Assembly (NCBI GenBank): GCA_022592445.1
Contig: JABYQR010000019.1
Coordinates: forward strand, 62,001-126,000
Direction of reading: 5' to 3'
Origin: Cytidiella melzeri
Taxonomy: Eukaryota > Basidiomycota > Agaricomycetes > Polyporales > Irpicaceae
Length of the DNA stretch: 64,000 bases
The notes under the pieces were generated by a model. The model saw nothing but the letters and a program-made list of their open reading frames with translations. It searched no databases and was not told the origin of the DNA. Shown here in pieces: positions 31,585 to 44,968 of this stretch; the first letter of the stretch is position 1; each line of letters starts with the position of its first letter. The translations under genes were made by a program, and so were the position numbers.

Positions 31585-34500
31585 TCAGTCTAGATTGTCC
31601 GTACTCACAGCTTTCCCTTTGTCGGTACTTGCTGGCGGGTTAGAAGAAGATGCAGCCGCCGAGGGCGATTCAGGCAACGCCTCCGCATTTTCACCTCCCG
31701 TCGCCGCGCTAGTGCCTTGTGCTAGGCCCTCCCTGAGAGGCAAAGCGCTCCTCATCCTTTGCAAATCGTTGATACACCTGAACAGCGTGTTCGATACTCG
31801 GTCAAGAACCTGCAGTCGTTCGTCGATTGCGTCCCTAGTCAGGCTATCCATCCGTTTCAGCTGCTCTTCTGTCAGAGTGGCAGGAAGGGTGGCAGGAAGC
31901 TGGTGCGCCGATGGATCGAGAGGATTCAATCGATGGTTGGCAGCCATTCTCTCGAAATCTCCACGTGGTGGAGCGAAATTAAAAGCTCGAGGCGGTCTAG
32001 GGGCTGTGCGGGTTACCCACTCGGGTAGTCGTCCATTGGACACAGGCTCACGTGAAGCCTGTAGGGTATAGTGCACAGGTTCCATCAATGGGATGAGAGC
32101 CGGAGCCCGCGGCTGGATTTTCTGCGTGGAGCCAGCAGAAGACGCAGTCGTGGTGGTCGGGGTTGGCGTGGGTTGCGGCACTGAAATAGACGTAGAGGCC
32201 GAGGGCAGTGGCGTTTGCTGAGCCGCCGTAGAACGCACCGTAGCATCTGAGCTATTGCCACTAGCTTCGGTAGATGCCGCCGCACGTGTACTTTCAGCAG
32301 GCTGAGGGGGAGTGGACCGAGATGTAGACGAAGGGTGAGAAGAGATGACCCTGCGCAGAGCTGCGAGAGCGGCAGCTTCCCGAGGGCTAGGTGCGCTGGG
32401 CTCATCGGTAGATACATCAGATTCAGCATCTGTAGGTTGAATTTTGGAGGTAAGAGCCGTTTTGGGAGTGTTACTCGCCCCTGTCGATGCGGAAGCCGAA
32501 GGATCAGCGATAGGCGCAGAGGTGGAAGACTGGGAAGGCGTATGTTCGGCCTGGAAGGGCTGCTGAGGGTGCATTCCAGCCTGCGCCTGCTGAGCTGGAG
32601 CTTCTTGACCCTGAGGTAAGTCGCGCGCTTCAGGATCCCACGCATAAAATACACCGCCGGGCCCATACCATCCTCGCATGGCAGGTGGTGGCCGAAGCTG
32701 CTGAGGCGGTACTTGGGGCTGGATCGGATAGTATGGAATGTAAGCATAGCCAGGCGGTAGTTGTTGCCCCGGTGCTGCCCAGGCAACATTGGCAGGGAGT
32801 TGCTGTTGACCTGGTGGTCCGGCGGGTATGAACTGAGCAGGAACAGGGCCGTTTGCGAACTGACCTGGAACAAGTGGAGGCTGTAAGGCAACGCCCAGCA
32901 ATCGACCCAGCCACCCCAGACCGTTGTTTGGTGGCGGCTGTTGCTGACCAGGTACGGGAGGAGCTTGTGGTACGGCGTTATTGTGTTGCTGACCAGGTTG
33001 ACGAGCGCCACGTTGCTGCGCCGCGTTTCGAGTCGGCTGGCCAGTTTCTAACACAGTGCGGCGGCTAAGGACAAAGTGGTAGTGAGCAGAGCACTTCAAC
33101 ACGCCGCCACAGATAAAAATAAACGAATATAGACTAACCAGGTTGGGCAACTCTGTTGTCTTTCCAGCCATGAGCGCAGGCATTGGAAATGGAATATATG
33201 ACCGCATGGCAGTTTCTTCGGTGTCACATTTGGACCATCTTGCGGCTGGTTGGCGTTCGGGACATTGTTTGGCGCCTGGCCCTCCTGCTGGATATTGGTC
33301 TGATTGTTCGGAGCAGCGATCAACTCGTCGCGACAGATGATGCATGTACGGTCAGACATCGCCGCAAGCTCCTCCTCCGTGGCGTTCGGGTAGCGACGAT
33401 CCATATCGCGCGTAGCGTTGTGATAGCGCACGAGGGCACGAAGACGAGTAATGAAGGAGCGGGCTGTGAGATAAACATCCCGAATGATATTCAACGGCAA
33501 TCCGTAGAAACTCAACACCACCAGAAAGAACGTTGAATAAGTCGCTAGCTTGAGAAAGTCTGGTAGAAGAGAAAAATCAGGGCGCGCAGGAAAGCGCAAT
33601 AGAACTTGACCCACCTGTGACTAGCTCGATATAGAACACATACATGCTCTTGTTTTCCCAAGAGGGGGCGTTTTCACCACCTCGTGCCCTGGCGCGCCTC
33701 AGTTCGTAAGCAGAAAGCACATATCTCGCCATTGAGTTCAGTGCATGGGCGGTGAGGATAGCGTACTGTACCAGAAGCAGTGAGTACTCTGCATATTGAT
33801 GGTAAAATGAGATTCACCTCGTTTGCAAACAAGACTGCTCCCCCAACTCCAGTCGATAGTGTACTTTCGATCGCAATAACTAGCATGATCATGTCGACCA
33901 ACCACAGAATGCAAAACAAGGCATGCAATCGTACGTGGAAAAGGGTTGGTGGCCCGGGGTAGGGGACCTGATCCATCTAAATACGCCGAGGGTCAGTAGT
34001 GAAGGAAGCTGTTAATGCAATGCATGTTCGACCATGAATGAACCGCTATGTGGGAAGCACTGGCAATCCCTTGCAGCCATAGATCCTAAATGGAAGTAAT
34101 TAACGCACCGATTCCACGCGGTCGGCCATGAGCCAGTGAAAGCATTTGATGAACAGGAGAAAGCCAAACATGATGACGAATGGAATGTCAAAGTCGTCGC
34201 GAAAGATAGTAAACGCCAGGAGGGATTCGGTAACGAACATCCATGTCTGATCGTAGAGACGCTACATAAGCACGAGTTTCAGTTTGTGCCTGCGACCCCA
34301 AAGCACATAGCACGCACTTCCACCTCGCGGGGTTGCAAGGAGCCAAAGAATACGCGTTGTAATATGCGACCAGACATCAGGGCAATGATGAATCCGAAGT
34401 TGGCCAGTACCTTGACAGAAAGTTAGCGACACACGCACAATTCCAGGGTGCTCGATTCACTCACCAGTAGACTGCGACCACTTCTCGACAAGTACACTGC

Positions 34501-34653
34501 GACCGAGTAAAACGTACTGTAATTCCTGCATGCATTGGCGATAGCCGCTGTCGTGGCCAAGGTGCTGAGCAACGAATACCAAAGGATCCTGTTGGAAGTG
34601 AGCGCAGAGCTGATGGGCTGCAGTCCTCTTCGCAAAACGTCGTTAAGTGGCAT
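31585..34653 (-). CDS. HRD1: ERAD E3 ubiquitin ligase Hrd1 (synoviolin)
   Basis: Multi-spanning ER membrane RING ligase that retrotranslocates and ubiquitinates misfolded proteins. Exons from right to left encode successive transmembrane segments: ILWYSLLSTLATTAAIANAC, VLANFGFIIALMSGRILQRV, RLYDQTWMFVTESLLAF with FDIPFVIMFGFLLFIKCFHW, then LHALFCILWLVDMIMLVIAI, YAILTAHALNSMARYV and LKLATYSTFFLVVLSFYGLP. The RING-H2 finger is CIICRDEL, CGHIFHFQCLRSWLERQQSC and CPTC; its last Cys codon is split by an intron near 33060-33140. A long Pro/Gln-rich cytosolic tail ends with a coiled segment (LTRDAIDERLQVLDRVSNTL) and STDKGKAVSTDNLD. Initiation at 34653 (MPLNDVLRRG) or a little upstream is not certain. 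Confidence 0.92.
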
Positions 34654-35210
34654 AACTTCAGGCAGTAGACAAGCCAGTTGTGCGTGTGGCCGTAGGTGCC
34701 AGACAAGGGTCGGTGGACAATGAGTGGCTGCGACCAAATGCGGCACTGACGAGACGTGGCTGAATGCTGGCGTCTAGGCGTCCATCACGGGCGTCAGGAT
34801 CTGAGCGTTTAACTGGATTCTCCCGCGAGTTGGGCGCCGAGTCTGGTTGTCAAACATATGTTCCTGGGGCTATATGTCCTCGCGGAAAGCACAGGTCGCG
34901 CGTGTTGCATGTCGTTCAGGATATCAGCACTTAATCACGATACATCACAGCAAAAGTAGCTCTGAGCGCTGAGCAGCGGACAACCCTGATCCTGACCAGC
35001 GCCCGGACATCTCAGGCTTGCAGGTTTGCACCTCGACTGCTCAGCTCTCTATTCTTCCGGTCTGAAACTGTCTCTAGCTCATTCTAACTAGATCTGCATC
35101 AACCCTATTGCAAGAATGCGGGCTCAGATGGCAGGCTGCTTTATTCCAGAAATCGTATATAAGGGTCAACTCTTCGCCCTACCACTCATGACACTACAAA
35201 TCTCCCCACC
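34654..35210. other. Divergent promoter region
   Basis: Between HRD1 and the amidohydrolase gene, transcribed away from each other. TATATAAGG occurs at about 35156, some 55 bp upstream of the amidohydrolase start, and is a plausible core promoter. No gene seen. Confidence 0.5.
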
Positions 35211-37949
35211 ATGTCTTCCTCTCGCAATTCTCCCGGGCTACGCAAACGCCAGCCACCCTCCAATATCACTAATGACAAATGTGCAACCTCGGACACGCCT
35301 TTGCACTACAGCACCAAGTCGTTCGCCACCGGTCGATATCTCTTAGTTCTTGTTTCTCTGGCATTATCGGCAACATATCTGTATTTTCACAAGGATAGGG
35401 TATCGCCTGAACCTTCAACGGGATATGTGCTTTGCTCGCCTAGCGGTGCGAATATCTACACCGTGGATGCAGCAGCGCCAAAAGTGCAATGTCTCGTGGT
35501 GCAGAATGGAAAATTCGTGGATGCAGGGTCACTAGGTAAGCTTTCCGATATGCTGCGCCGTGCGGGAATTGAACTCGATCATCATTACTGCAGAGGAGGT
35601 GCAGAAGCGATGGAGCAGTGCTGCTGCAGCGGCGAATACCGAAGCCACGGCAACTCTTCCCCCTATTCGTTTTATACCCGCCGGAGCCATCATCGTGCCA
35701 GGTATTACTGGTAAGTAGTAAAATTGAAGTTAACGTACAAAATTGAGCTTCTCGCGACGTCCTTCGTTTCTCTCTCCCCAGATTCCCACGCACACATTCT
35801 CGAATACGGTTTTACGAAAGTACTTCCTCTGGAACACACTCGTACCGCAACAGGTAAGCGAATATCACCCAAACACCGGCAACGAAAGTTTCAGCTATTA
35901 TTCCCAGAAACTGTCGGTCGGGTCAGAGCCTATATTGAGTCTAAGCCAGACCTTCTTGTTGACAAGACCAAAATCGTAGAGGGGTGGGGCTGGGATCACA
36001 CAAAGTGGTCGGAGACAAGCTGGCCATCTGCGGTAAGGACTCTGTACAGCACTCGCTCATCAAATACATACTTAGATTGTTTCCTCAGGCAGATCTTGAA
36101 AGTGATCCTATCGTCGCCGGTCGACCGATTATCCTTCAATCAAAAGATGGGCATGCTCTATGGGTCTCACAGAAGATCTTATCAGCTGTGCAGCCTCTTC
36201 CCGCCGAAGTCGAAGGTGGCGTCATTGTCCGAGACAAATCGGATCAGCCGACAGGTATGCAAGTATTGTTTGCGTGAAACAAGGTTGCTCATTGGCGATT
36301 CAGGCGTGTTACTCGATAACGCACAGGGGTTGGCCAATGCACATCGCCCAGAGCCTAGCTATGAGCAGCTTTCTCTGCGTTTTAATCTGACTGCCGAAGA
36401 AGCGGTCGCCAATGGGCTCACGTGCATTCACGACGCCGGTTTCGACCCGATGTCTCTGGAGTTTTTTAAAAGGTAATCTATCGTGTGCATGAACGTTTTG
36501 CAGCCTCAATAACCTTCACGCCGTTGTTTGTAGGCGTGCTGGAGAAGGAACACTTCCGGTAAGTGTACACAAGCATCAGTTGTAGTTTCCAAATCGAATG
36601 CCGGCTAGATTCGTGTTTATGGCATGACTCATTTCAACGAGTCCACGCAATATTGGGGTGACAGCGTTGAGAAGATTATCGGTGGAGGCAATGGTCGTCT
36701 AACAGCGCGCAGCGTGAAGATATTCGCGGATGGTACATGTCATTAGCAGCTCGCATGCAAGACATAAACTAATCAATCACTTCCTCACAGGCGCATTGCG
36801 AACCGGTGGCGCAGCGGTGAGAACACCTGTTGTAAACCCTACAGCCCACTAATGACTCTCCTCGTTAGCTCTATGAGCCTTATGCAGATAATCCGTCGAC
36901 AAATGGATTCATGCGAATTGAACCAGAAGTCCTGAATGCCGTTATTCCCCGCTTCCTCCGGGATGGTTGGCAAGTGGTAGGTGCTTTCATAGCAAATCTA
37001 GCCACTGCCATCTTGAAGTCTCATTCACGGACTAGAACGTTCACGCGATCGGCGACCGGGCGAACGGACTTGTTCTGGACGCGTTCGAAGCCGCTCTCAA
37101 AGATGCGAACGTGACAGCCCTGAGGCCACGTCTCGAGCACGCCCAGATTTTGGCCGAAAAAGACATGGCGCGGTTTGGCGCCCTAGGTGGTGAGTCTCGC
37201 GGTGCGATCTTATGACGGTCACAGAACTCTAACCTAGATCTTCCGGCCTATAGTTATTGCAAGCATACAGCCGACACATGCGTATGTCTTTGCACTAGAT
37301 TTGTTTCAAAATGTCACACAAACTTTTGCGCTGCAGCACCGATGATATGTGGTATGCCGAGGAAAGACTGGTAAAGCCTTGTTGCTATTCTTTGTATCAT
37401 GGCTTACTAATAGTGATTTATAAGGGCCCGACACGAATCAAGAGCCTATACGCATTCCGGAGCATCCTTGATCACGGAGGTCGGATCACACTAGGATCAG
37501 ATATGCCAGTGGAGGGCATAAATCCTCTCGCCGGATTTTATGCAGCTGTCACCCGCTTAACAGAAGAAGGAACGTCGCCTCATGGACCAGAGGGATGGTG
37601 CGTAACTTCTGCCCGGCCTCCGGCGTAGCTGTGGTTTCGGCAACTCACACTCGACGCTGGGTAGGTTCCCCGAACAGCGAATGTCGCGCATGGAAGCCTT
37701 GAAAGGTAACTATGGAGCTTTTTTCCATGTGGTGTCGCGTCTAAGACTCAACCGGTTTTCTCAGGAATGACATGGGACCCTGCATATGCCTCTTTCAGCG
37801 AGGGAACCTTGGGCTCAATCTCAGCTGGAAAGCATGCAGACTTTGTCGTTCTCTCGCAAGACATCATGACGATTGCCACGGACAAGATTCTGTCGACTAA
37901 GGTCCTTGCGACAGTGATTGATGGTGGCGTTGTTTACGGAAGTATCTAA
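35211..37949 (+). CDS. Membrane-anchored amidohydrolase (family 3, YtcJ/NfdA-like)
   Basis: About a dozen exons separated by short introns. The N-terminus (MSSSRNSPGLRKRQPPS) is cytosolic and followed by one membrane anchor (YLLVLVSLALSATYLYF, near residues 45-61), so the enzyme probably faces the lumen or cell exterior. The amidohydrolase-3 domain shows the metal-binding DSHAHILEYGF, then GWGWDHTKW, LQSKDGHALWV, SVKIFADGALRTGGA, VHAIGDRAN, RLEHAQIL and GSDMPVE, so the His, Asp and supporting residues of the binuclear site are all present. The C-terminal beta part has GTLGSISAGKHADFVVLSQD and ends IDGGVVYGSI. Such enzymes hydrolyse C-N bonds of amides or N-formyl compounds; the substrate is unknown. 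Confidence 0.88.
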
Positions 37950-38354
37950 TCAGATCTCGTGCAGTGTGCATATCTGAGGTGGCGGTTGTGTTGGCTCAGA
38001 GGTGGTGATTTCCGAGCCTCTGTAGTCTAGATATCAATGTCTTCTGGTCCAGCTTGACAACCATCTGACCGTGCCCTTCCTGCTTACTATGTATCGTGTG
38101 CTGAAGTTAAGAAGTATTCAGTAATGCACTATACATCAGCGGCCCGACAGTCAACATTAGTACTTGCTCGTACCCACTTCAACGCTCAGTGTAAGCGTGC
38201 AGAGGATTTGTCACGGTAATGTCGAACACGACGAATCTTGAGATTTCGGGACGCCACGATCACGTGCATGTGCTGCGTAACGGCGTCACATAGTGACTTA
38301 CGCGTTTGGGAGCCATATTGCACGCTCGTTATTGACTACCACGGCCACGCTCGT
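37950..38354. other. Intergenic, no gene seen
   Basis: Terminator and promoter space between the amidohydrolase and the RDH54-like gene. An open frame reaching leftwards from 38355 to 38238 lacks a plausible coding character. Confidence 0.45.
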
Positions 38355-41300
38355 ATGCCTTCGTTTCAAACACCCCTTTTTTCAGGTAGTGCTAAGCGTA
38401 GGTTGACATACGACGAAACCAACCTTCCAGCCAGCAAGCGACAGGCAATCTCACATGAGAGTGCCAGTGAAGTACCAACTGGTCCGTGGTCCTATTGGAT
38501 GGTTCAATGGTATGAACGACGCGACTCCGAGCTGTCAAGAGACTGAATGTATATTAAGGAGGGCTCCTCAGCAGAAGAAGCATAAGACATGGGACGGCGA
38601 CGGCGTCCTCGTGGTGAAAGGCACTTTCTTCGATTTACAAGATGTCGAGGATGGACGCAGGTATCTCCCTCACTTCTCGTACATGAACGCGTCCGTACTG
38701 AGGCTAGCTTCTCTATCGAGAATTGCTTGTGGGAAGCCAACTGGCGTGGAAATTGATAAAATGGGAGAGGGAACCGAATTCTCTCTTGGTGGCAAGGAGC
38801 TACAAATAGACCATTCCATCCGACCGTCAGAGTACCTCTCAGGAACATGTTTTGCAAACGGCGTTGTCGTTAACACTGCAGAGAGTAGCGCAAGCAGCTC
38901 TGTTTTACGTAGCTCCTCTACGGCCGTCAAGCAATTTACGCCCTTGAAGCCACGGAATGCACTTGACTTCAAGCGCCCTTCATTTGTCCGACCCAGTTCT
39001 GCGACAGGTAACAGCAAGGCAGCTGTTACATCTACTGAGTCAGGTATCGCGCAGGTTAAGGACACCTTCTGGGCAATCAACTGGTACGAGATACATCTTG
39101 AGTATCCGCATATAGTCACTCACTTCAGCTGGCAGGCGAAAACCACAACAGCGGAAACACAAGACCTGGGATGGAGATGCTTATCTTATGCATAAAGGTG
39201 ATTTGCTGACGCTGGTATCGGAGAAAGGCTTGATGTGGGTTCACAAACTTAGACATGCGAATATACGCCTTTGCTAACATCTTGGTAGAATGGGCAAGAA
39301 ACGCTGGGACGGTGCACCCATCGATGTCGGATACACTGTCATGATTGGTAATAAGGAAGTCGAAGTTGATAGTCAGATTTCCCGGACAGACATGCCTGCT
39401 GTGACCGGAAGCTCTGCGGAATATGAAAACGACCAGGACCACATGGACCCTCCTCAAACGCAGCCGCATGCCGTTGCTACAAGCTCCTCTACTCTGCGCA
39501 TGAAAAGTACAAGCCACAGTACCGAAGATTCTCGTTCTACCTCATTCACGGCTACGTCTAGTATAGCGAAAAAGTCTGTCTCGGCTACATCTTTCTACGC
39601 GCACGCACAACCAAAGCCCAAGCCGAAAGGACCATTGTGCGTGTGGAAACATTTAGACGCTAACAAAAATATTCTGAGCTCCAGACATTTACTAGACATG
39701 ATCCGAGTGCCGAAGGTGCAATCGTATTGCCTGCGCCAAGTGCGGAGCACATCGCAAAGCATAACAAGAAGTACGCGTATTTTACTGTCTAACTCTTCGT
39801 CACTTCAACGTGTTTCTTGTCAGGAATGCGCCGGTTGTTCCTGTCGTAATAGACCCCATTTTGGGCCGTCGCCTGCGCGAGCATCAAATTGAAGGTGAGT
39901 CTTTGTCACGTCATTTCAGTTGACTATCCTCACATGCGAGCATCAGGCGTGAGGTTTATGTATGAGTGCGTGATGGCAATGAAAGGCCACGACGGAAAGG
40001 GATGCATACTGGCAGATGAAATGTACGTTATGAATCTTCACTCCGCATTTGACTCTCACCGTGGCGTCTTCAGGGGGATGGGTAAAACGCTCCAGGTATG
40101 CAGCCCTGCGCGTGCTTCTGTAATGACGCTTTGCTGACAAACGCTTAGACCATTGCGCTCATTTGGACGCTATTAAGTACGTTGGTTGTGCCCGACCAGC
40201 CGATATGACCGGCTGACCATGCCGAACAGAGCAAAATCCGTACGGTGGAATAGGACCTGTTGTAGGCAAGGTTCTAATAGTGTGTCCGGTGACCCTGATC
40301 AATGTAAGCTGCAGTCCAATGTCTGCTACCTTGCATATTTGTTCTCATATGAGGGCGGTCACAGAATTGGAAGAACGAGTTCCACAAGTGGTATGCAAAT
40401 GTCATCTCTGGCGTAGTCATGAACGCTGAGTAGACTCACATAGGCTCGGTCGAGACCGAGTGGGGGTGTTTGTGGGCGATAAGGATAAAGCTTTGATCAA
40501 ACAGTTTGTCAACTCGTGAGTGCTGCCGACCACCCAGGTCATGAATATGTGACCAAGGCAGATCACACAAGGCGTATACATCATGTTCTGATAATAGGCT
40601 ACGAACGCCTCAGGACGGTTATGTGAGTAAATATCACTCTATCACCTTGCGCAGATCGTTGAAGTTGAGCGTCGCGTAGTCAGGATTTGCAATATTGCAT
40701 GTAAGCACCGGATTACGACACGTCGAACTTGGTTCTGACCCCATGTCCACGATAAGACCTCCGATAGGCCTTATTATTTGTGATGAAGGTCGGCTAAACA
40801 GTTTCCTGTGGTCTGATCTGTGTCCTAATTAGCCTGTTTGCAATAGGACATCGTCTCAAATCTGCGAGTAACAAGACCTCTACTATGTTCGAGGCCCTAT
40901 CGACACCGCGGCGTATCATCTTATCAGGAACTCCCATACAGAATGACCTCGGAGAGTTCCATGCTATGGTAAAGGTCATCTCGGAGTTATCTACAAATAT
41001 GCTTAAATTTTGAACTAGGCGGATTTTTGCAACCCTGACTTGCTTGGTGCGTTTTCATGTGGCGAAATCGGGCTACCTTTCCTAACATAGACTATCAGGA
41101 AATGAAAAGAGCTTCAAGAAGCTCTATGAAATACCTATTCTAAAAAGTCGGTCTCCGGAGTGTACGCCAAAGGAGAAGGAACTGGGCGAAGCTCGTTTGG
41201 AACAGGTATGAATCATACTGAAAATTTCCTATTGACACACTCATGCATAACGAACACTAGCTTTTAGATGTGTCCAAGACCTTCGTGCTACGAAGAGAGG

Positions 41301-43331
41301 CGACTATTCTAAAGAAATTCCTTCCTCCAAAACGTAAGTACCAACGGCGCAGCGTGAACTGTTTGCTCATTCCTCTCGATAGATGAATACGTCGTTTTCA
41401 TAGCGCCAACGAAGTTACAGCGCGACATCTTCCACAAGATTTTGACTGCGGACAAGCTGGACAGCCTCGTCAGGAACTCTACGGCAGAGTCTCTGGCTCT
41501 CATTGGAATGCTTACAAAGATCAGCAACAGCCCAATCCTGCTGAAGGCTGCGGCTGATCTAGCAAAGGAGCGAGGAAGCGACAAAAGCATCGTCAAGAGT
41601 AGCGTGGTCTCGGACGCAGTTCAGTATCTGCCATCGAAGGCTCAGCTTGATGATGTGTCTTTGAGTGGTAGGTACTATGGCGCCATCTGTTTCCCCTGTC
41701 ACTGATACCGTACAGGTAAATTGGCGGCACTGGCCAATCTTCTCAGAGCCATCTACAAGGTGAGTATGCACCTTGATATTTATTATGTCATCGCTAACTT
41801 TCCTGTAGACAACTGACGAAAAGTGTATCGTTGTCTCCCACTACACTTCGGCCCTGAATATCATCGAAGCGTTTTGCAAGAAGAAAAACTACAGTTATTA
41901 TCGTCTCGACGGGTTTGTGCTTCCAGGCAGTTACGACATCTTGGGTCAATTGCCGATGACAATATGTGTGTAGATCAACGCCAGCAGGGAAGAGGCAGGA
42001 TTTCGTCAACGACTTCAACAAGGCCTCTCAAAAGCAGCGATGTGAGTGCATATCGCAGACCGCCAAGACTGCAGCTCACTTTGTGCGCCAGTTGTTTTCC
42101 TGCTTAGCTCAAAGGCCGGGGGCGTTGGGCTGAATCTCATTGGGGCGTCGAGGTTGTGTTTGATAGACTCTGACTGGAACCCGAGGTATGCGTATCATAC
42201 GCGTTTGACTATTGGATATTAAAGCTCTGACACATATTGACAGTCATGATCTGCAGTCCATGGCCCGGATACATAGGTAAGTAGCCCGCCCGATTTGCCG
42301 TAGTTCATGTAAACTAAGATTTTCTGCAGGGATGGCCAAAAGCGTCCAGTGTTCATCTACCGTTTCTTGACGGCAGGTTCCATAGACGGTATCAACGCAT
42401 ACTCTGTGCACGTTTCCAATTTCTGATCTCTCTCCTCAACTTGCAGAGAAAATATATCAACGCCAAGTGACAAAGCTCGGATTGAGTGACTGTAAGCATT
42501 TTTCAACCATGTCGAGACCACTGCATCTCACTACTGCCTTGTTGATAGCGTTACTGGGCAAAGTGCGTTCCTTACACCACTTCAAGAGTTCAGCTTACAT
42601 CCTCATCCTCAGGGCGGGAGTGACTCCAAATCAGATTCGTTCACGCGTAAAGAGGTAAGCCACACACTTCCCGTAACCCATCGCTGATGTTGACTACGCC
42701 AAAGCTCCGAGATATATTCACCATCCACCCGAATACTGCTTGCCACACGCACGATCTACTCGAATGTCCCTGTCACACAGGATCGTCAGGGCCGATAGAT
42801 ACCAACGTCTGGGGCAATGCCACTGTTGACTTTCCTGCCGTCGAAGACGAAGACGGCGAGGACAAGGAGATGGACTTTATCTCCGCTTCTGCCATGGACC
42901 CTTTGCGATACGAAAAGATGGACGAGGACGTGAGCGATTGATGTTTCTTTGTTTCACTAGTTTCCCCTCTTAACTTGGCCATGGAATCCCTCCCCTCATA
43001 GTACCTGAAGCAGAAGAAAGCCCAGCTGGCCGCTCTCGGGAAGTGGAAGCATGTTCACTGCCTCAAAGCGAATGCGCGCGAGCAGATCCAAGATCGGATC
43101 CTGCAGAAGCTTGTCTACGTACCTCCGGAAGAATTGGAAGACGGGAACGACCTTAGCTCGAGGGAGACGGGGAAGACGTCTCTGCTAGATGCGGTAGACT
43201 TGGAAAAGATGCTGAGAGAGACGAGGCCGCCGTTGGCGATTGACGAGGTACCTGGAGGGTCTGTGTCGTTCTTGTTCGAGCGGACGTCAGAGAAGCCTGT
43301 CGAGGGAGATGGGGAATACGAAGAGCCCTAG
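38355..43331 (+). CDS. RDH54: Rdh54/Rad54B-like Snf2 DNA translocase
   Basis: Recombination translocase of the Rad54 group that remodels Rad51/Dmc1 filaments and joint molecules. Many short exons. The N-terminus has two copies of a DUF2439-like module: [20 protein letters not shown] and [19 protein letters not shown]. The helicase core has [14 protein letters not shown], motif [16 protein letters not shown] (split by an intron after DEM), Walker [13 protein letters not shown] (split after DEG by the intron 40789-40849), [46 protein letters not shown], the [16 protein letters not shown] motif V and [17 protein letters not shown] motif VI. All motifs are present. The C-terminus is acidic and ends GDGEYEEP. 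Confidence 0.92.
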
Positions 43332-43568
43332 GTGTCGGTGCACGTCTATTGGCGGTAGTATTGTTCTTAGACGGAGAGCAGCATTGTATTTATGACATTA
43401 TTCAGACACACCGTACATTGACTGAGATTTTCCGATAGTAGCTCTTTGGCTCGAGTGTACATGATCATAAATACTTTCTAGCGCCAAACACAGAATGTAC
43501 CAGGGCCCATGAGTCTCCTTACAACTTCTGCCCAGAATAGATACTTAAGACATTAGCCTAGCCGCAGT

Positions 43569-44968
43569 TCATGAGCTAGGCGCAGCGCCATACACCCTCC
43601 TGGCGTTCCCCGCAAAGACGGCATCAAGGTCCTCCTGTTCCGTTCCAAGCTCCGCAAACGACTCGCGGGCGAGCTCGAACCACTCGCTCGACGTGATCGC
43701 AGGCTTCCCCGCTGCAGACGAGGGAGACGACCCGAAGATGATTCGCTCATACCCAAAGGCCTCCAGCGCCGGTCCAACTGAAATGAGCGATACGAACACG
43801 TTCGTCAGTCAACGGCAGTTGGCGCCGCATAAGAGTGAGAAGTGTGAGACACAGGTACGCACCATACATCTTGATCCTCCTCTTCCACTCCTTCTTGTCG
43901 ACCTGAGCGTCTGTGGGCCACGTTGGGGGGAGAAACTTGATGTTGAGGCTTGCGTACAGCGAAAGAGCGGCGGTCTGGGACTGGTAAGCGTTGTACGTCG
44001 GGTGGGTGAGAAGCTTCACGATTGGGAGGGCGAGGTCATCTGGAGGTGGAAGGATGTTCGCTGTTTGTGTTTATAATTGGCGCATAGGATCACGACAAGG
44101 AGTGAGGGGAAAAACATGGAAACCGAGTTTTGAGTCAGGCACAACTGTTGCGAGAATACGCTGATAATTGATACAAGGAACTAGACGCACAGAGGATGAT
44201 CTTTCCTCGAGGCTTCTCGGGGATCGCGTTGGAGAGCAGTTCCTCGAGATCTTCCCAAGCGCCTTCGCCGGCACGGAGATTGGTCTCGATGCTGAGGTCT
44301 ACGGAGTAGCCTTGTTCGAGCGCCCATTTCAAGGCTGCCACAGCGGATGGGCTGAACCTTGTGTAGATGGCGGAAAGAACAATGGTGGGCGCGGCGGGTG
44401 AAGATGGTGATGCAGGAGACGGCGGCATACCAGAGAGATAAGCTGGTGTAGAAGTGGGGATACCATCTTCGAGGGAAAACGGCACTAGAACCGCGATGAC
44501 CGGCGGTGTCGATGGTGACGAGTGGATGCTACAAAGGTGAGGACCATCAGTACGGAAAACAAGGCAATGGACTGCGAAACTCGAAGGACGGGAACAATCC
44601 TTATCCATCTATCCATCGTACGCTACGTCCTTCGACTTGGGCAGCGGCAGAGTCGATGCGTACCTTTCCAAGGCTGCAGGTATGTCCTCTGTCCGCTTTT
44701 CTGCGAGAGAGACGACGATTCCCTCAACATTGACCTCCGGAATCGCTGCGGCCGCGGCAAAAGCTTGGTTACTCTCACTGACTTGCGCATCGAGGACTGT
44801 CGCGGGATAGACGGTGCTCGGGCTTGGTGCAAGAGGGAACTGCTCTGAGGTTCCCGTGTTGGGCGGGGAAAATGCTGATAGAGGAAGACGAGGGAGACTC
44901 TTTGGCCCCTTGCGACGTACACCGACGCCAGGAGAAGGAGGCACTTGCAATGGCGCGGGCGTGCTCAT
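43569..44968 (-). CDS. Amidohydrolase-2-like protein, metal ligands not evident
   Basis: Four exons: about 44661-44968, 44200-44527, 43868-44073 and 43569-43787. The N-terminal 100 residues are Pro/Ser rich (MSTPAPLQVPPSPGVGVRRK). The middle has beta-alpha repeats (VIAVLVPFSLEDGIP, VLSAIYTRFSPSAVAALKWA, PIVKLLTHPTYNAYQSQTAA). The end (EAFGYERIIFGSSPSSAAGK and AVFAGNARRVYGAAPSS) matches the closing strands of amidohydrolase-2 TIM barrels, where FG.NA.R.YG is typical. The N-terminal HxH metal pair is not visible and the late Asp is replaced by Ser (GSSPS), so catalysis may be lost. It converges with RDH54. Confidence 0.65.

Noticed and set aside
32085..33011. 308-residue minus-strand frame inside HRD1
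   Set aside because: Shadow of the Pro/Gln-rich Hrd1 tail in another frame.
40789..40849. Apparent loss of His in the DEGH box of the Rdh54-like helicase
   Set aside because: The reading DEGRLN comes from running into an intron. GATGAAG is followed by GTCGGC and the intron ends in CAATAG before GACATCGTCTC, restoring DEGHRLK.
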